64,000 nt of DNA. Source: Acidimicrobiia bacterium. Lineage in GTDB: Bacteria; Actinomycetota; Acidimicrobiia; Spongiisociales; UBA11373. This document shows, one piece after another, positions 1-8,646 of the stretch. The notes under the pieces were generated by a model. It worked only from the letters and a program-made list of their open reading frames with translations, did no database searches and had not been told where the DNA came from. Where the stretch lies: positions 88,782 through 152,781 of the forward strand of contig JBBDMM010000010.1 in the NCBI GenBank assembly GCA_040878325.1. Reading direction: 5' to 3'. Position 1 is the first letter of the stretch; each line of letters opens with the position of its first letter. The position numbers and the translations under genes were made by a program.

Positions 1-2645
1 TGGATCACCGAGAGATTGTTCAGTGCTCGCAGCGCCTGAGGGTGAAGGCCGTGCTGTTCGGCCAACCGCGCCGCCCCGGCGAGCGTCGCCTCGGCCTCCA
101 GGTATCGTCCCACGTCGGCGAGGGCGGTGGCCTTCGAGACGATGCCGTCGACCAGGGCCCCGGGCGTGACGAGACGCTCGGCGTTGGGGAGCACCCGGTC
201 GGCGACTTCGATCGCCTTGTCGGGCCTTTGGTGAAGCATGTGCGCACGCGACATCTCCAACCCCAGGCTCACCTTGGCGGCGGTGTCGAACTCGGTGATC
301 TCCGAGTAGAGCGGTTCGAGCAGCTCCACTGCCTCATCAGACCGGAAGTAGGAGTTGAGCACGAAGGCGAGGGTGGTGCATGCCTGGTAACACCCGTTCG
401 AGTCGCCGAGCTCCTCCATGACCGTGATCGCCTCCCGGCCCAACTCGATCGCCTCTTCGAGGTCGCCGCCCCAGGATGCGGCCGCACTCGCCTTGATCAG
501 GATGGGGGCTCGCTCGGCGGTGCTCTTCGCCAGCGACAGCGCCTGGCGGTACAGCGCCAGCGCCTGGCTGTGCGAACGGAGTTCGCTCGCCCGATTGGCC
601 GCCCGGATCAAAGCCGCCCGTCCCTTCTCGAGGAGGTCCTCGGTGCCGGCGGGGGCGGTCTGGTGGGCGGCGAGGAAGTGGCGGGCCACCCTTCCGGCGA
701 TCTCAGGGTCGTCGAGCCCGGCGAAGTACTCGGCCACCTGGCGGTGGCGCACGTGGCGGTCGCCGCGGCTGAGCCGGCCGTAGGCGACCTCGCGGATCAG
801 GCTCTGCACGAAGCGGTAGCGGCCCCGGTCGGCCGACAGCGGGTCCTCGTCGATGTTGAACAGCTCCTTACGGACCAGGGCGCGAAGCGGCGCCTCCAGT
901 TCGAGTGGGGTGGCGCCGCGAAGCACCGCCAGGCCCTTCAACGTGAAGGACTGGCCGAGCACGGCAGCGTCCTGCACCAGCTCGCGGTCGGTGGGGTTGA
1001 GGCGGTCGAGGCGGGCCCCGATCACCGCCGCCAGGCTGTCGGGCACCGCCAGCCGGGACAGGTCACCCTTGAGCAGGTAGGCATCGCCCTCGCGCACCAG
1101 GTCGCCGGTGGCGAGCAGCATCCGCACGAACTCCACCGCGTAGAGCGGGATCCCCGCGGCGCGCTCGACGATCGCCTCTACCGCGTGATCGGGGATGCCC
1201 GGCACCATCCCCGCGATCAGCCGGCCCATCTCGGCGTCGGTGAGCGGCGCCAGGTGCACGGCGACTGTGTTGCGCCGCCCCGAACCCCAACCGGGATAGC
1301 GATCCAGGAGGTCGGTGCGGGCGAGGGTGACCACCAGCACCGGATGGCGGTTGGCGCGGTCGACCAGCTCGGTGATGAACTCGTGGACGGCGATGTCGGC
1401 GCGCTGGAACTCTTCGAACAGCATCACCACGGTTCCTCGTTCTGCCACCCGATAGAAGAAGGTGCGAAGCGCGGCGAACAACTCGTTGCGATCGCCCGGG
1501 GGCATCTCGTCGAGCCCGATCAGGGCGGCGAGCCGTGGCTCCACCCAGGCGCGCTCTTCCTCGGAAGGCACGTACTCGGCAACCGCGGTCCGCAGCTTCA
1601 CCCGGCTCTTCGCCTTGTCGTCGCTGTCGGCGGCGATCCCCGCCCGGCTGCGGATCATCTCGCCCACCGACCAGAAGGCGATCCCTTCGCCGTAGGACGG
1701 GGACCGGCCCTGGTGCCAGTAGATGGGGTCGGCGATGCCGTCGATGTACTTCTGCAGCTCCCACGAGAGCCGCGACTTGCCGATGCCCGGGTCGCCGACG
1801 ATCGAGACCAGCCGACCCCGCTGCTCCCTACCGGTGGCGTGCAGCTGGTCCTTGATGAGCCGCATCTCCTCGACCCGGCCGGTGAACGGCGGCTCGATCC
1901 CCTCGGACCTGCCGCGCCCCCCGCGTTGGGCGATCACGCACAGCGCCTGGTAGGCGGCGATCGGCTGCTCCTTGCCCTTCACCTGATGCTCGCCCAGCGA
2001 GCGGAACTCGATCGCCTCGGCGACGAGGTTGCGGGTCGACTCACCGACGACCACGGTCCCCGGCTCGGCGATCGATTGGAGCCGGCTGGCGGTGTTCACC
2101 ATGTCGCCGACGACAACGCCCTGGTTCCCGTTGCCGCTGCCGACGGCCGCCTCGCCGGTCAACACCCCGGCGCGGAGGGCCAGGTCGGGGAGGCCCAGTT
2201 CCGAGCCGAGGTTGGAGACCATGTCGACCAACTCGAGCGCAGCGCGTACTGCCCGTTCGGCGTCATCCTCCCGGGCCTCGACCGCCCCCCACCAGGCCAT
2301 CACGGCGTCGCCGATGAACTTCTCGACGGTGCCCCGGAACCGCTCGACGATCTCCTGGCTCCGCTCGAAGTACACCGAGAGCATCTCCCGCACCTCTTCG
2401 GGATCACGCGCCGCGGTGAGCGGGGTGAAGCCGACCAGATCGGCGAAGAGCACCGTCACCATGCGCCGCTCGGTGCGGGCGGTCCGGCCGTTCGGGTCGA
2501 GGGGCGTGCCGCACTCGCCGCAGAAGCGGTTGGTCGGCGGATTCTCAGTGCCGCAGTTGGGGCAGGTAGTCGTCATGGCATGGCCGCATACCCCGCAGAA
2601 CTTGGTCCCGTCGGGGTTCTCGTTGCCGCAGTTGGCGCAGGTCAT
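1..2645 (-). CDS. Zinc-ribbon adenylate/guanylate cyclase with AAA-type ATPase (3' end beyond window)
   Basis: Leftward gene that leaves the window before its stop; about 881 codons are visible. It begins with two CxxC...CxxC zinc ribbons (Cys3/6/17/20 and Cys28/31/42/45). A class III cyclase domain follows, with FADLVGFT near residue 63 and FIGDAVMAWWG near 107, which supply the two metal-binding Asp. Next is an ATPase domain with Walker A GDPGIGKS near 283 and a helical TPR-like tail. The family is a cytoplasmic signalling ATPase that couples cyclic-nucleotide synthesis to a regulatory module; the signal sensed is unknown. ATG at 2645 is chosen because the first ribbon starts at once; GTG directly before it is also possible. 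It lies 41 bp downstream of the M23 gene in the same direction. Confidence 0.85.
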   Translation of the reverse strand, partial: MTCANCGNENPDGTKFCGVCGHAMTTTCPNCGTENPPTNRFCGECGTPLDPNGRTARTERRMVTVLFADLVGFTPLTAARDPEEVREMLSVYFERSQEIVERFRGTVEKFIGDAVMAWWGAVEAREDDAERAVRAALELVDMVSNLGSELGLPDLALRAGVLTGEAAVGSGNGNQGVVVGDMVNTASRLQSIAEPGTVVVGESTRNLVAEAIEFRSLGEHQVKGKEQPIAAYQALCVIAQRGGRGRSEGIEPPFTGRVEEMRLIKDQLHATGREQRGRLVSIVGDPGIGKSRLSWELQKYIDGIADPIYWHQGRSPSYGEGIAFWSVGEMIRSRAGIAADSDDKAKSRVKLRTAVAEYVPSEEERAWVEPRLAALIGLDEMPPGDRNELFAALRTFFYRVAERGTVVMLFEEFQRADIAVHEFITELVDRANRHPVLVVTLARTDLLDRYPGWGSGRRNTVAVHLAPLTDAEMGRLIAGMVPGIPDHAVEAIVERAAGIPLYAVEFVRMLLATGDLVREGDAYLLKGDLSRLAVPDSLAAVIGARLDRLNPTDRELVQDAAVLGQSFTLKGLAVLRGATPLELEAPLRALVRKELFNIDEDPLSADRGRYRFVQSLIREVAYGRLSRGDRHVRHRQVAEYFAGLDDPEIAGRVARHFLAAHQTAPAGTEDLLEKGRAALIRAANRASELRSHSQALALYRQALSLAKSTAERAPILIKASAAASWGGDLEEAIELGREAITVMEELGDSNGCYQACTTLAFVLNSYFRSDEAVELLEPLYSEITEFDTAAKVSLGLEMSRAHMLHQRPDKAIEVADRVLPNAERLVTPGALVDGIVSKATALADVGRYLEAEATLAGAARLAEQHGLHPQALRALNNLSVI

Positions 2646-2686
2646 CACGCCGAAATCGTACCGCGCGCCCAACAACGTCTTCCCGG

Positions 2687-3385
2687 TCAGGCCTCAGGGA
2701 GCACCGGGGTCAGGTCCTCGCCCCGGGTCCAGGCCTGGAGGTACTCGTAGGGCCACACCTCGCCGCGGCGGACCTCCCAATCGCCGGGGAAAGTGGGCCG
2801 GGAGATCCCGAAATGGAGGTGGGGCTGGCGGGCGTTGCCGGTGGCTCCCACGGTGCCGATCACCTGGCCGGCTTGCACCTCCACCCCGGCCTCGATCTCC
2901 GGCTCTACCGAGGCGAGGTGAGAAGCGTGGTAGCGCACCCCGTCCTCGCCGATGATCGTCACATACAGGCCAGCCCGGTTGGCCGGGTCGTCGATCGCCG
3001 GGTCCCAGGTGTCGATCCGGCCGACCTCGTCGACGATGCCGCTGGTGACGGCGACCACCGTGGTCCCCTCGGGGGCGAAGATGTCGGTGGCGGGGTAGTC
3101 GTGATGGCCGTCGGCGTAGGTGCCCGCCCCCGGGGGTTGCAGGGGGAAGTAGTAGCGCCGACCCTCCACCTGCCAGGGACCCACCGCCAGTGTCGTGGTG
3201 GTGGTGGTGGTGGTGGTGGCCGGCGCGGTGGTCGCGGTGGTCGCGGTGGTCGTACTGGTCGCGGTGGTGGTCGTGGTGGTGGCGGTCGTCGAAGTTGTCG
3301 AGGGGATCGTGGTGGGGACCGCACTGTCGCCACAAGCGCTCACCACCAGAGGGATGACGACTATCCAGGCTCGATACCGTCCCAA
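2687..3385 (-). CDS. M23 (LytM-type) peptidase lipoprotein
   Basis: A 232-residue exported protein. The start is a TTG preceded by GGAG at 7-nt spacing; it gives a short basic n-region, a hydrophobic core and lipobox VSAC with Cys18. A Thr-rich linker runs to about residue 60. The rest is an M23 metallopeptidase domain with HHDYPATD (HxxxD type), HASH and the zinc motif HLHF near residue 195. The domain cleaves peptidoglycan cross-bridges or acts as an activator; since the ligands look intact, I infer an active endopeptidase on the outer face of the membrane. Open frame continues upstream of the TTG, but it overlaps the neighbouring gene and looks non-coding. Confidence 0.85.
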   Translation of the reverse strand: MGRYRAWIVVIPLVVSACGDSAVPTTIPSTTSTTATTTTTTATSTTTATTATTAPATTTTTTTTTLAVGPWQVEGRRYYFPLQPPGAGTYADGHHDYPATDIFAPEGTTVVAVTSGIVDEVGRIDTWDPAIDDPANRAGLYVTIIGEDGVRYHASHLASVEPEIEAGVEVQAGQVIGTVGATGNARQPHLHFGISRPTFPGDWEVRRGEVWPYEYLQAWTRGEDLTPVLPEA

Positions 3386-3432
3386 AGGTTTGCTCCGAGG
3401 TCGACGGTGGCTCGCCAGTTGCCCTGCCGCTT

Positions 3433-3666
3433 CTAGAAGTGGGCCACCGGGCAGGTGAGGGTGCGGGTCACTCCGGTGACCGCCTGGATCCCGTTGAGCA
3501 CCACCCGACTGATGGCGTCGAAATCCTCGGCGTCGATCCGGGCGATGATGTCGTAGGGCCCGACCAGAGAGGCGACACCGGTGACGCCAGCGACGGCCCC
3601 GATCGCTTTGGCGACCTCGCCCGACCGGGCCGGCTCGTTCTGGATGAGGACGTATGCGTTCGCCAT
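3433..3666 (-). CDS. Stand-alone Lrp/AsnC ligand-binding (RAM) domain protein
   Basis: A 77-residue protein made of one RAM/Lrp-AsnC effector domain (beta-alpha-beta fold with VAKAIGAVAGVTGVASLVGP and YDIIARI). It lacks the helix-turn-helix of full Lrp regulators. Such stand-alone domains are common in actinobacteria; the fold binds amino acids and oligomerises, but the partner cannot be read here. AAAGGG lies just upstream of its ATG. It is followed 47 bp later by the M23 gene in the same direction. Confidence 0.8.
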   Translation of the reverse strand: MANAYVLIQNEPARSGEVAKAIGAVAGVTGVASLVGPYDIIARIDAEDFDAISRVVLNGIQAVTGVTRTLTCPVAHF

Positions 3667-3778
3667 GGCACCCTTTCGGGGAACGGTACTCCCTTGGATC
3701 AGGGGTCAGCGACAGCAGACTCCCGTCGGGGTCCTTGAACCGGGCCACCGGTCCCGTTTCCAGCATTGAATCACTCAC
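3667..3778 (-). pseudogene. Possible remnant of a VOC/glyoxalase-fold C-terminus
   Basis: The minus-strand frame from ATG 3778 reads LETGPVARFKDPDGSLLSL, which resembles the last beta strand of VOC proteins (F-x-DPDG-x-L-x-L). Only about 30 residues look protein-like before the frame runs into the start of the Lrp-type gene. I see no N-terminal VOC modules nearby. It could be a decayed gene or a chance similarity. Confidence 0.3.
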
Positions 3779-3796
3779 TCCGTAGCCGGAAGGCGG

Positions 3797-4243
3797 TCAT
3801 TCCTCCGGATCCGACAGCCCCCATTTGTCCTTCCAGCTCGGCGGGAGGGGGAGGGCGAGCGAGTAGCCGTATCGGATCAGCTGCCCCTGATGCTGGTACT
3901 CGTGCTCGAGGAGGCCGAGCAGCAGGTCGTCGCGGTCCTCGGTCCATTCCACCCGGGCCAGGGTCTCGACGACCTGGCGGCCGGCGCGGTCAAGGCCGGC
4001 GAGGATGGCTTCCTTCTCATGGACGTCGTCGGCGTCGAGCGAGCACTGGAAGCCGGCCCAGGCGCCCTGTTCGATCGCCCGGGCGAAGCTCTCCCGCGCC
4101 CCGACCACACACCAGAACTGGCTGCCGACGCTGTTCGAGCGGACGCCGAGGTCACGGGCGAGCGCCCCGTCGGGCAGGTTGTCGGCAAAGTCGCGGTGGG
4201 CGGCCATCACCGCGATGAGATGCGCTTCGACTTGGGATCTCAA
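3797..4243 (-). CDS. DinB-superfamily protein
   Basis: A 148-residue four-helix-bundle protein of the DinB/YfiT type. The segment LLEHEYQHQGQLIRYG supplies the HxxxHQ-like metal-ligand pattern expected near the C-terminus. TTG 4243 is preferred as start because GGGAGG lies 4 nt before it; the longer frame would overlap the divergent pirin gene and has no protein-like character. DinB family members bind a divalent metal and act in thiol-dependent or hydrolytic detoxification; the substrate here is unknown. A second DinB gene lies at 15403-15855. Confidence 0.75.
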   Translation of the reverse strand: MRSQVEAHLIAVMAAHRDFADNLPDGALARDLGVRSNSVGSQFWCVVGARESFARAIEQGAWAGFQCSLDADDVHEKEAILAGLDRAGRQVVETLARVEWTEDRDDLLLGLLEHEYQHQGQLIRYGYSLALPLPPSWKDKWGLSDPEE

Positions 4244-4353
4244 TTCGCCTCCCTGCCCCAACCTCCGGAATACCTCACCCCGGGGGAGGTTCCCATTGTG
4301 GCGGCGGCAAGTTCCTTCTTGCCGCCCGTACGATTGAACCAGAGGTGAGGACA

Positions 4354-5367
4354 ATGCCAGACGCGGTCATCGAGCTCTTCCAACTGGGGATGCCCTGGAT
4401 CGGGCACGACCCGTTCATCTTCACCGTCCACCATCTCGACAACTACCCGCCGGGTGATGACGACCTGGGGCCGTCGGTTCCGCTCTACGGGCGGCAGATC
4501 GGCTCGGACTTCTCGTACATCGACGGGTGGAGCATGTACCACGGCGAGCGGGTGCCGGGTTTCCCCCAGCATCCCCATCGTGGGTTCGAGACCGTCACCG
4601 TGGTTCGTCGCGGCTATGTCGACCATTCCGATTCCCTCGGCGCCACCGCCCGATACGGCGAGGGTGACGTCCAGTGGCTCACCACCGGCGGCGGCATCCA
4701 ACACTCCGAGATGTTCCCGCTCCTCGATGCGGAAGGCCCCAACCCGCTCGAGCTCTATCAGATCTGGCTGAACCTGCCCCCGGACTCGAAGATGGTCCCG
4801 GCGTACTTCGGGATGCTGTGGTCCGAAGACATTCCCACCGTCGAGCCTGCCCCCGGGGTGCTGGTCGACGTCGTCATCGGCGCCCTCGATGATCAGAAGC
4901 CGCCGTCGCCTCCGCCCGATTCCTGGGCGGCCCGGCCCGACTCCGACATGGCCATCTGGGTAATTCGGCTCGAGCCGGGGGCGGAATGGGAGATTCCCGC
5001 GGCCCCCGCCGGCCTCAATCGCACCCTCCATTGCCACGGCGGCGGTGGCGTCGAGATCGGGGGAACCGTGATCGCCAAGGGAGTGGGGGTACGGCTGCGC
5101 TCCGAGGTGCCGGTCACACTTGCCAACCGCGGCGACGAAGTGGCGCATTTCCTCCTGCTCCAGGGGCGACCGATCGGGGCACCGGTGTTCCAGATGGGAC
5201 CCTTCGTGATGAACTCCCCAGAGGAACTCCGCCAGGCAGTCGACGATTACCGCCGCACCCAGTTCGGGCCGTGGCCGTGGGGCGGCCCGGCCCACACCCA
5301 CCCCCGCGACGAGGGTCGGTTCGCCATCCATGTCGACGGGCGTGTCGAGCGACGGGAGATGGGGTAG
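4354..5367 (+). CDS. Pirin-family bicupin protein
   Basis: A 337-residue cupin protein. The N-terminal cupin carries the pirin metal motif PQHPHRGFETVTVVRRG (about residues 70-86) and the downstream GGGIQHSEMF, which together give three His and one Glu ligands. The C-terminal half is a second, more divergent cupin. Pirins are iron proteins with quercetinase or regulatory roles; which applies here cannot be told. ATG 4354 is preferred over GTG 4345 because GAGGTGAGG sits directly upstream of it. It diverges from the DinB gene across about 110 bp. Confidence 0.85.
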   Translation: MPDAVIELFQLGMPWIGHDPFIFTVHHLDNYPPGDDDLGPSVPLYGRQIGSDFSYIDGWSMYHGERVPGFPQHPHRGFETVTVVRRGYVDHSDSLGATARYGEGDVQWLTTGGGIQHSEMFPLLDAEGPNPLELYQIWLNLPPDSKMVPAYFGMLWSEDIPTVEPAPGVLVDVVIGALDDQKPPSPPPDSWAARPDSDMAIWVIRLEPGAEWEIPAAPAGLNRTLHCHGGGGVEIGGTVIAKGVGVRLRSEVPVTLANRGDEVAHFLLLQGRPIGAPVFQMGPFVMNSPEELRQAVDDYRRTQFGPWPWGGPAHTHPRDEGRFAIHVDGRVERREMG

Positions 5368-5397
5368 GGCCTCGGCCCCGCTACCCGCTGCCCGCCG
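5366..5397. repeat. GC hairpin plus heptamer array, class CCCGCTA (3 units at 5377-5397)
   Basis: At the pirin stop codon GGGC-CTCG-GCCC can fold into a small hairpin (5368-5379), a possible terminator without a U tract. It runs into three 7-bp units CCCGCTA, CCCGCTG, CCCGCCG in exact 7-bp register. The same unit class recurs at 27651, 37093 (inverted) and 62799. Confidence 0.7.
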
Positions 5398-5426
5398 GAC
5401 GCGTCAAGGGCTTTCGACGCGATCCT

Positions 5427-5454
5427 GCGGAAGGCGGAAGGCGGAAGGCTGAAG
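5427..5454. repeat. Heptamer array, class GCGGAAG (4 units)
   Basis: Three exact GCGGAAG units and one GCTGAAG in perfect 7-bp register. The array ends 2 bp before the -35 box of the trp promoter, so it occupies the usual activator/UP-element position. Confidence 0.8.
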
Positions 5455-5456
5455 TG

Positions 5457-5485
5457 TTGACGATCCGGCGGATCGCTGGTACAAC
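5457..5485 (+). promoter_or_regulatory. Promoter of the trp operon
   Basis: TTGACG (5457-5462), a 17-bp spacer, then TACAAC (5480-5485): a good sigma-70/SigA-type match. The expected transcription start near 5491-5493 falls 2-4 nt before the ATG of the leader peptide, so the leader transcript would be essentially leaderless. Confidence 0.7.
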
Positions 5486-5494
5486 CACCCGTTC

Positions 5495-5551
5495 ATGAGC
5501 CGTACCCGAACTGTCGCAGCCGGTCAGTGGTGGTGGTCGCCGCCATATTGA
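5495..5551 (+). CDS. trpL: trp operon leader peptide with three consecutive Trp codons
   Basis: An 18-codon reading frame MSRTRTVAAGQWWWSPPY ending in TGA at 5549-5551. Three TGG codons in a row (5528-5536) just before the end are the hallmark of a Trp-tRNA-sensing leader peptide. It lies between a good promoter and trpE, 118 bp upstream of trpE. There is no Shine-Dalgarno; the predicted transcription start almost coincides with the ATG, as is common for leaderless actinobacterial mRNAs. Its product has no expected function other than letting ribosome stalling report tRNA-Trp charging. Confidence 0.9.
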   Translation: MSRTRTVAAGQWWWSPPY

Positions 5552-5622
5552 GGTGGGCGACCCGCGGCTCAGAACCTGACATCTGACACCAGCAGTACAC
5601 GACCCACCGTGAGGTGGGTCGT
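5552..5622 (+). promoter_or_regulatory. Transcription attenuator of the trp operon
   Basis: GGTGGG at 5552-5557, immediately after the leader stop codon, can pair with CCCACC at 5603-5608. The same CCCACC is also the 5' arm of the perfect hairpin 5599-5622. The two folds are mutually exclusive, which is the antiterminator/terminator logic of attenuation. A ribosome stalled at the TGG triplet would leave 5552-5557 free to form the antiterminator; a ribosome reaching the stop would cover it. The pairing scheme was done by eye and not by energy calculation. Confidence 0.65.
5599..5622 (+). terminator. Attenuator terminator hairpin
   Basis: A perfect 10-bp stem ACGACCCACC / GGTGGGTCGT with tetraloop GTGA. 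It is followed by CGGCATTTGG rather than a long T run, so termination would rely on stem stability, as is usual in high-GC actinobacteria. Confidence 0.6.
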
Positions 5623-5669
5623 CGGCATTTGGTGACCCTCCTCACGATCCCGATCCGGATCGAGGAGGA

Positions 5670-7030
5670 ATGCAGGCACCCTTCGACATAGCGGCCGATC
5701 TCCATACCCCGGTCTCCGCGTTTCTGCGGCTGGCCGATCTGGGGCCGCGCCATCTGCTCGAGAGCGTCGAGCAGGGCGGCCAAGGGAGATACTCGTTCAT
5801 CGGCTTCGGGGAGACGTCTCGCATCCGGGTGTCGGAGGCGGGGGTGGCGGTCGACGGTGACCTCGTCTCCGCCGACGTCCTCGGCGGGCTCCGGTCGGCG
5901 CTCGATGGTGTGCCGCGCACCGGGCCGACGATCTCGGGGCAGCCGTTCGCCGGTGGGCTGGTCGGCGCGACCGCCTTCGACATGGTCCGTCACCTGTACC
6001 GCCTGCCCGCTTCGCCCCACGCCCCGTCCGCGCCGTTGGGCGCCTACATGTCGACCGAGTCTCAACTGGTGTTCGATCACTTCACCCGGCGGATCGCCCT
6101 CCTCCATGCCGGGTCGGACGCCGAGCGCACCGCGCTCCGCGACGAGGTGATCGCCGCACTGAGCGGCCCGGTCAAGGTGCCGGGCACCGACGGGAAGCGA
6201 CAGCAGCCCCGCCCGAGCCTGACGAAGGAGGAGTTCGTCGACCGGGTCCACCGGGTGAAGGAGCACATCTCGGCGGGAGACGTGTACCAGCTCGTCCTCT
6301 CGATCAGGTTCTCGGGCGAGAGCGATCTGAGCCCGTTCACCGTCTATCGGGCCCTGCGGCTCCTCAACCCCTCCCCGTACATGTACTTCCTCGACTTCGG
6401 CGATCTGCAGGTCGTCGGCAGCTCCCCGGAGGCATTGGTGAAGCTGCGCGGTGAGACCGCCGAGCTGAGGCCGATCGCTGGAACCCGGAGGCGCGGTGTG
6501 GACGACGACCACGATCACGCCCTCGAGCGGCAGCTGCTCACCGACCCCAAGGAGGCCGCCGAGCACGTGATGCTGGTCGACCTGGCGAGAAACGATCTCG
6601 GCCGGGGCGCGGTCGCCGGCTCGGTGCGGGTGGATCCCTATCGGGTCATCGAGCGATACAGCCATGTCATGCACCTGGTCAGCGGAGTCCAGGGTCGGTT
6701 GCGACCCGAGCTAGACCAGTTCGACCTGTTTGCCGCCACCTTCCCCGCCGGGACGGTGAGTGGGGCGCCCAAGTTGCGGGCGATCGAACTGATCGACGAG
6801 CTGGAGCCGGTCGGCCGGGGTCTCTACTCGGGATCGGTGGGCTACTTCGGCCGCGGCGGCTCGATGGACCAGGCGATCACGATCCGCACCATCGTGTTCC
6901 AGAACGGCGTTTACAGCTACCAGGCCGGTGCCGGGATCGTCGCCGACAGCGACCCCGAGTTCGAGCACGACGAGGTCCTGATGAAGGGCGCCGCCCTCGA
7001 CGAGGCGCTCGACCTGGCGGAGGAGGGCCT

Positions 7031-7034
<4 letters not shown>
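5670..7034 (+). CDS. trpE: Anthranilate synthase component I
   Basis: A 454-residue chorismate-binding enzyme that makes anthranilate from chorismate, using ammonia from TrpG, as the first committed step of tryptophan synthesis. The catalytic half shows GDVYQLVLSIRF, PIAGTRRRG, DLARNDLGR and GTVSGAPKLRAIELIDEL, all typical of TrpE. The N-terminal half carries the usual allosteric region. GAGGAGGA precedes the ATG. The stop overlaps the GTG of trpG by 4 nt (GTGA), so translation is probably coupled. Transcription is likely set by the leader/attenuator at 5495-5622. Confidence 0.97.
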
Positions 7035-7641
<607 letters not shown>

Positions 7642-7645
<4 letters not shown>

Positions 7646-8646
7646 GGGACCTCGTCGAGAAGGTGGTCTCCGGCGATCGGCTCACCGAGCTCGAAGCCCG
7701 ACGGTTGCTCGACGGCATGACCGATCCGGCCACCGACCCGGTCCTCTCGTCGGCGGCGCTCGTCGGCCTCCGGGTGCGCGGCGAGACCGCCGACGAGCTG
7801 AGAGGATTCGCCCTCAGGCTCCGGGAGCTGGCGATCCGGCCCGAGATCCCCGCCGACGTGCAGGCGGTGGACGTGGTCGGCACCGGTGGCGACGCCTCGG
7901 GAAGTCTCAACCTCTCCACGGGGGCAGCCCTGGTGGCCGCCGCCGCCGGGATCCCCGTCATCAAGCACGGGAACCGTTCGGTCTCGAGCCGGAGCGGCAG
8001 TGCCGACGTCCTCGAGGCCCTGGGCCTCGACCTGCCCTGGGAAGCGGCGCGGGCGGGCGAAGTGTTCGCCCGGACCGGGTTCACCTTCCTCTTCGCCCCT
8101 TCGTTCCACCCGGCGATGAAGGCGATCGCTCCGGTGCGACGGGCGCTGGGTATTCGGACCATCTTCAACCTCGCCGGCCCGCTGGCCAACCCGGCGACGC
8201 CGCCCTTCCACGTGATCGGCGCCTACGACCTAGCCACCGCCCGGATGATGGCGGCGACCCTCGCCGGGATGCCCCTTGAGCGGGCATTCGTGATCCACGG
8301 TGAGCCCGGATGGGACGAGCCCACGCCGGTGGGTCCCTACCACCTCCTCGAGGTCACCCCGGGTTCGATCAGCGAGTCGGTCGAGGACCCCGCCGACTTC
8401 GGGATCCCCCGATGCTCGGCGGAGGAGCTCGAGGGCGGTGACGCCGAGCACAACGCCCTTCGCCTGCGCCGGGCGCTGGAGGGGGAGACGGGACCGCATC
8501 GCGACGCGATTCTTCTCGGCGCCGCATTGGCGATCCGTCTGTTCGGCGAGGACGCCGCGAGCGGGCTGGCGCGGGCCGCGGATGCGATCGACAGCGGCGC
8601 TGCCGGTCGGCTGCTCGACCGGCTGACGGAGAAAGCCCATGTCTGA
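7642..8646 (+). CDS. trpD: Anthranilate phosphoribosyltransferase
   Basis: A 334-residue enzyme that transfers phosphoribose from PRPP to anthranilate. Diagnostic motifs are VVGTGGDASGSLNLSTGAAL (PRPP and anthranilate binding), KHGNRSVSSRSGSADVLEAL and the helical N-terminal domain with LLDGMTD. It overlaps trpG by 4 nt and trpC by 8 nt. Length and motifs are canonical. Confidence 0.97.

Noticed and set aside
42-2750. A 902-codon open frame on the plus strand
   Set aside because: It is the antisense shadow of the cyclase/ATPase gene, whose minus-strand frame shows zinc ribbons, cyclase and Walker motifs. The plus-strand product is Arg/Gly/His-rich with no domain. Similar shadows at 24461-26023, 31240-32604 and 57359-58633 were rejected for the same reason.
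5549-5566. AGGTGGGCGACCCGCGG resembles the T-box sequence AGGGTGGNACCGCGG
   Set aside because: The predicted transcript start is only about 60 nt upstream, so there is no room for Stem I and the specifier loop. The leader peptide with three Trp codons explains the region better.
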